Shown in pieces: positions 15,274 to 18,071 of a stretch of DNA of 18,071 bases (position 1 is the stretch's first letter; each line of letters starts with the position of its first letter). The notes below the pieces were generated by a model that had not been told where the DNA came from, ran no database searches, and was given only the letters and a program-made list of their open reading frames with translations. The translations under genes were made by a program, and so were the position numbers. The DNA lies in contig JAJDTQ010000126.1 of assembly GCA_022827045.1 (NCBI GenBank), positions 1 through 18,071 of the forward strand. The letters run 5' to 3'. This DNA is from Candidatus Binatia bacterium. Its GTDB lineage: Bacteria; Desulfobacterota_B; Binatia; UBA9968; JAJDTQ01.

Positions 15274-15561
15274 ATGGACGTCAACGAGATCTACCTCCGG
15301 GTACGCCGGCGCGACATCGCGTACATCAAGTTCATCGTTGAGTCCTACGAGCTGCTGGGCATCATCCGTACCGTAGACCCGGCAGAGGCCGTCATCGTGC
15401 TACTGGTGCTGGAGGATTCCCTTCCACTCGCTCGTGAGGTGCTGGCCGCCCTGGCCGCTGAAGTGGACCTCGATGAGATTCCGCGTCCCGCCGGCCTCGG
15501 CGATGACTGGCTGCTCGCGGAGTTGGCCACTCCCGGACCGCACGCCGGCGAAGACGCATGA
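15274..15561 (+). CDS. DUF4911 family protein
   Basis: This 95-residue acidic protein is probably cytosolic. The pattern IYLRVRRRDIAYIKFIVESYE followed by IIRTVDPAEAVIVLLVLEDS matches the DUF4911 family, known mainly from Desulfobacterota and some Firmicutes. No function is known for that family. No signal peptide, membrane helix or metal motif is visible. The ATG at 15274 sits only 3 bases after a hairpin with a T-tract and has no clear ribosome site, so expression may be controlled there. It is followed 49 bases later by RNase R on the same strand, so a shared transcript is likely and a link with RNA metabolism is possible, but this is inference from position only. Confidence 0.8.
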   Translation: MDVNEIYLRVRRRDIAYIKFIVESYELLGIIRTVDPAEAVIVLLVLEDSLPLAREVLAALAAEVDLDEIPRPAGLGDDWLLAELATPGPHAGEDA

Positions 15562-15610
15562 CCCGGAGCGCTCTCCTCCACCGTCGCTCCGGCGGCCGCA
15601 CACCATCCCG

Positions 15611-17731
15611 ATGAACGATCCCTCCGCCCTCAAGCCCCGCATCCTCTCCTTCATGCTGTCCAGACCGGGCCACCGCTTCAGCCTACGGGAGATCCGGAAA
15701 GGGTTCGGCAAGCCGGCAAGGGAAACCGTGGTCGACGCGCTCAAGGAGCTGATCCACGAGCGCAAGGTGATCCGTCTCCACAAGAACCACTACGCCCTCG
15801 CCAAGGCCGCCAGCGTGGTGTCGGGGGTGGTGCAGGGGCATCCCGACGGCTTCGGTTTCGTGGTGCCGGACCAGAAGGGGATGGAGGACATCTATCTCAG
15901 CCGCCGGGAGATGCGGCGGGTGATGCACGGCGACCGGGTGCTGGTGCGTCCGGAGAAGAAGCGCCACGGCGGCAGCCAGGGCCACGTGGTGGAAGTGCTG
16001 GAGCGGGGACAGCGCCGCATCGTCGGCGTGGTCCAGACCGACGGGGACCGTGCCCTGGTGGTGCCCATGGATCCGCGCATCGCCCCCGCGATCCCCCTGT
16101 CGGCGGCGGCGGCGGTCACTCCCGGCCAGGTGGCGGCGGTGGAGATGACCCGTTACGGCGGTGGATACACGCCTCCGGAAGCCCGGCTCGAGCGGCTCCT
16201 GGGATCCCCCGACGATCCCGAGGTCCAGGCGCAGGCAGTGATCTTCCGCTACGGCCTCGCCGACGAATTCCCGGCCGAGGCCCGCCAGGAGGCCGCGCGC
16301 AACGGCGCCGCCGTGAGTTCCACGGACGTCGACGGACGCCGGGACCTGCGCGGGTTAACGACCTTCACCGTCGACGGCGAGACCGCCCGCGACTTCGACG
16401 ACGCCGTGAGCATCGAAAGGACCCCGGCCAAGGGCTACCGGCTCTACGTCTCCATTGCCGACGTGGCCGCCTACGTGCCCCGAGGCTCCGCCCTGGACGG
16501 CGAGGCCTACGCCCGGGGCACCAGCGTGTACTTTCCCGACCGGGCCCTTCCCATGCTGCCGCCGGCGCTGTCCAGCGGCATCTGCAGCCTCAAGGCGGGA
16601 GCCGACCGGCTCGCACGGACGGCGCTGCTGGAGATCAACCGCAAGGGAGAGGTGGAGCGGACTGAGCTGTTCCGCTCGGTCATCCGCAGCGACTCCCGGC
16701 TCACCTACACCGTGGTCGGGCGCATCCTCGTAGACGAGGACGCGTCGGTCATCGGACAGTACCCGGAGACCATCGAACATCTCAGGACCATGGAGGAGCT
16801 GACGCACATCCTGATGGACCGGCGCCGCGCCCGCGGCAGCCTCGACTTCGAGCTGCCGGAAACCGAGATCCTGCTGGACGACCACAACATGCCCACGGAC
16901 ATCCGGCGCACGGAACGCACCATCGCCCACCGGATGATCGAAGAGTTCATGATCGCCGCCAACGAGGCGGTGGCGGGCTACCTGCGGGAACGGAAGTTCC
17001 CCTGCGTCTACCGCGTCCACGAGGGGCCCGACGAAGACACCCTCGACGCCATCGACCCCTTCCTTTCCACCCTGGGATACCGGCTGCACCGTAGCGGCGA
17101 GAAGGTCTCGGCCACGGAAATCCAGCGCGTTCTGGAAGCGTGCCGAGGCAAGCCCGAGGAGCGGGTGCTGAACCGGATGCTGCTGCGCTCCATGAAGCAG
17201 GCCGTCTACGATCCCGAGAACATCGGCCACTTCGGCCTCGCCTCCGGCGCCTACCTCCACTTCACCTCGCCGATACGCCGTTACCCTGACCTCATGGTGC
17301 ACCGGCTCATCGATCAGGCCCAGACGGGCTCCAGGCTCGCCCCGCGGACACGGGAGGAGCTCGCCGCCTACCTCCAGGAGGCTGCCGACCACAGCTCCGC
17401 GCGGGAGCGCCTGGCCATGGAGGCAGAGCGGGAGATGGTGGACCTCAAGAAGGCCCAGTTCATGACCGACAAGATCGGCGAGGTGCACACCGGCGTCATC
17501 ACCGACCTCACCAACTTCGGCTTCTTCGTGGAGCTGGACCGCTGGTTCGTCGAAGGGCTGGTCAACCTCAGGTCTTTGGAGGACGACTACTACCGCTATT
17601 ACGAGACCGCCCACCTCATCAAGGGCCAGAACCACGGCCGGAGCTTCCACATGGGAGACCCGGTCACCGTCCGGGTGGTGCGGGTGAAGCTGTTCCAGGG
17701 CGAGATCGACTTCGAGCTGGCGCGGCCGTGA
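15611..17731 (+). CDS. rnr: Ribonuclease R (3'-5' exoribonuclease)
   Basis: RNase R degrades structured RNA from the 3' end with Mg2+. Domains in order are: a winged-helix region (about 8-62), cold-shock-type OB folds (from SGVVQGHPDGFGFVVPD, about 71-180), the RNB catalytic domain (about 245-570) and an S1 domain (from GEVHTGVITDLTNFGFFVEL, about 623-706). The catalytic cluster DGETARDFDDAV gives Asp255, Asp261, Asp263 and Asp264. The later HFTSPIRRYPDLMVHR and YLHF motifs are intact. At 706 residues it is shorter than the 813-residue E. coli enzyme and lacks the long basic C-terminal tail, which is common in other phyla. The ATG at 15611 lacks a clear ribosome site. Its reading frame is open further upstream but overlaps DUF4911. 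It follows DUF4911 by 49 bases. Confidence 0.96.
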   Translation: MNDPSALKPRILSFMLSRPGHRFSLREIRKGFGKPARETVVDALKELIHERKVIRLHKNHYALAKAASVVSGVVQGHPDGFGFVVPDQKGMEDIYLSRREMRRVMHGDRVLVRPEKKRHGGSQGHVVEVLERGQRRIVGVVQTDGDRALVVPMDPRIAPAIPLSAAAAVTPGQVAAVEMTRYGGGYTPPEARLERLLGSPDDPEVQAQAVIFRYGLADEFPAEARQEAARNGAAVSSTDVDGRRDLRGLTTFTVDGETARDFDDAVSIERTPAKGYRLYVSIADVAAYVPRGSALDGEAYARGTSVYFPDRALPMLPPALSSGICSLKAGADRLARTALLEINRKGEVERTELFRSVIRSDSRLTYTVVGRILVDEDASVIGQYPETIEHLRTMEELTHILMDRRRARGSLDFELPETEILLDDHNMPTDIRRTERTIAHRMIEEFMIAANEAVAGYLRERKFPCVYRVHEGPDEDTLDAIDPFLSTLGYRLHRSGEKVSATEIQRVLEACRGKPEERVLNRMLLRSMKQAVYDPENIGHFGLASGAYLHFTSPIRRYPDLMVHRLIDQAQTGSRLAPRTREELAAYLQEAADHSSARERLAMEAEREMVDLKKAQFMTDKIGEVHTGVITDLTNFGFFVELDRWFVEGLVNLRSLEDDYYRYYETAHLIKGQNHGRSFHMGDPVTVRVVRVKLFQGEIDFELARP

Positions 17732-17746
17732 GCGGTTCGGCCGCGG

Positions 17747-18071
17747 TCAACGCGCCGTGGTCACCAGGATGATGCCGATGACCACCAGCACCGTCCCGAG
17801 GACGGTGGTCCGGGTGACGCGCTCCATGTCCCGGAGAAAGATCACGGTGGCCAGCAGGATCCACATGGGCAAGGTCGCCGTGATGGGCGCGATGACCAGG
17901 ACTTCTCCGCTGTTGAGGGCATAAAGGATGCCCGCGCCGCCGAGCGATTCAAAGGCCCCCGCCCACACGAACGCCCACAGCGCCCGCCTGTCCCAGATGT
18001 AGCGTTGCGCCAGCGGCGGCACGGCCTGGGCGATGCCCACGACCAACAGCCCTACCACGCCCATGACCGCC
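17747..18071 (-). CDS. EamA/DMT-superfamily transporter, C-terminal part (5' end outside window)
   Basis: At least 105 residues of a membrane protein run into the right edge on the minus strand. Three or four hydrophobic helices are seen, with YALNSGEVLVIAPITATLPMWILLATVIFLRD and VLGTVLVVIGIILVTTAR, the layout of the second EamA repeat in drug/metabolite exporters. Because the frame stays open past the ATG at 18064, this is taken as the C-terminal half of a gene of normal size (about 280-300 residues), not a short protein. It is convergent with rnr, with 15 bases between the stops and no clear terminator. The substrate is unknown. Confidence 0.75.
   Translation of the reverse strand, partial: AVMGVVGLLVVGIAQAVPPLAQRYIWDRRALWAFVWAGAFESLGGAGILYALNSGEVLVIAPITATLPMWILLATVIFLRDMERVTRTTVLGTVLVVIGIILVTTAR

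Noticed and set aside
1..18071. CRISPR arrays, insertion sequences or phage genes
   Set aside because: No regularly spaced repeats, transposase motifs or phage proteins were seen on either strand.

Overview
The window comes from a high-GC Gram-negative bacterium. Genes are tightly packed, Shine-Dalgarno sites are mostly good, and there are Sec- and Tat-type export signals and an AsmA-family envelope protein. The mix of a DUF4911 gene beside RNase R, an OFA-type transporter, an orphan LivK-like protein and a probable UGA-encoded selenoprotein would suit a Desulfobacterota/Tectomicrobia-like or related lineage. That placement is inference only. No insertion sequence, phage gene or CRISPR array is visible.

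Layout. (1) 1-851, minus: 5' part of a family 1 (sugar-type) ABC solute-binding protein with a clear promoter at 994-1023. (2) 1076-1152, minus: tRNA-Val(CAC). (3) 1222-1962, minus: an EVE-domain protein followed by a small AhpD/CMD-like gene with an in-frame UGA (codon 40) where the second Cys of the CxxC motif is expected. A perfect hairpin in the bacterial SECIS position follows the UGA, so this is most likely a selenoprotein that ordinary gene calling would miss or truncate. (4) 2077-2967, plus: endonuclease IV, divergent from the EVE gene. (5) 3112-7143, plus: a Tat-exported LivK-like binding protein, a membrane sensor that ends after its HAMP domain, an OFA-family MFS transporter and a glutathione S-transferase. 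(6) 7185-12454: a divergent TetR regulator and a paaF-paaG-paaH-paaJ cluster, the lower (beta-oxidation-like) half of phenylacetyl-CoA catabolism. PaaH is split into two overlapping reading frames. (7) 12591-17731, plus: AsmA-family protein, DUF4911 protein and RNase R. (8) 17747-end, minus: C-terminal part of an EamA/DMT transporter.

How the genes work together. PaaF, PaaG, PaaH and PaaJ would isomerise, hydrate, oxidise and thiolytically cleave ring-opened CoA thioesters to acetyl-CoA and succinyl-CoA, probably under the TetR regulator. The epoxidase (paaABCDE), paaZ and paaK are not in the window. The LivK-like protein has no LivHMGF partners and overlaps an output-less Cache/HAMP sensor, so it may act in sensing rather than uptake. 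The most notable items are the AhpD-like selenoprotein candidate with its SECIS-like hairpin and the split PaaH.
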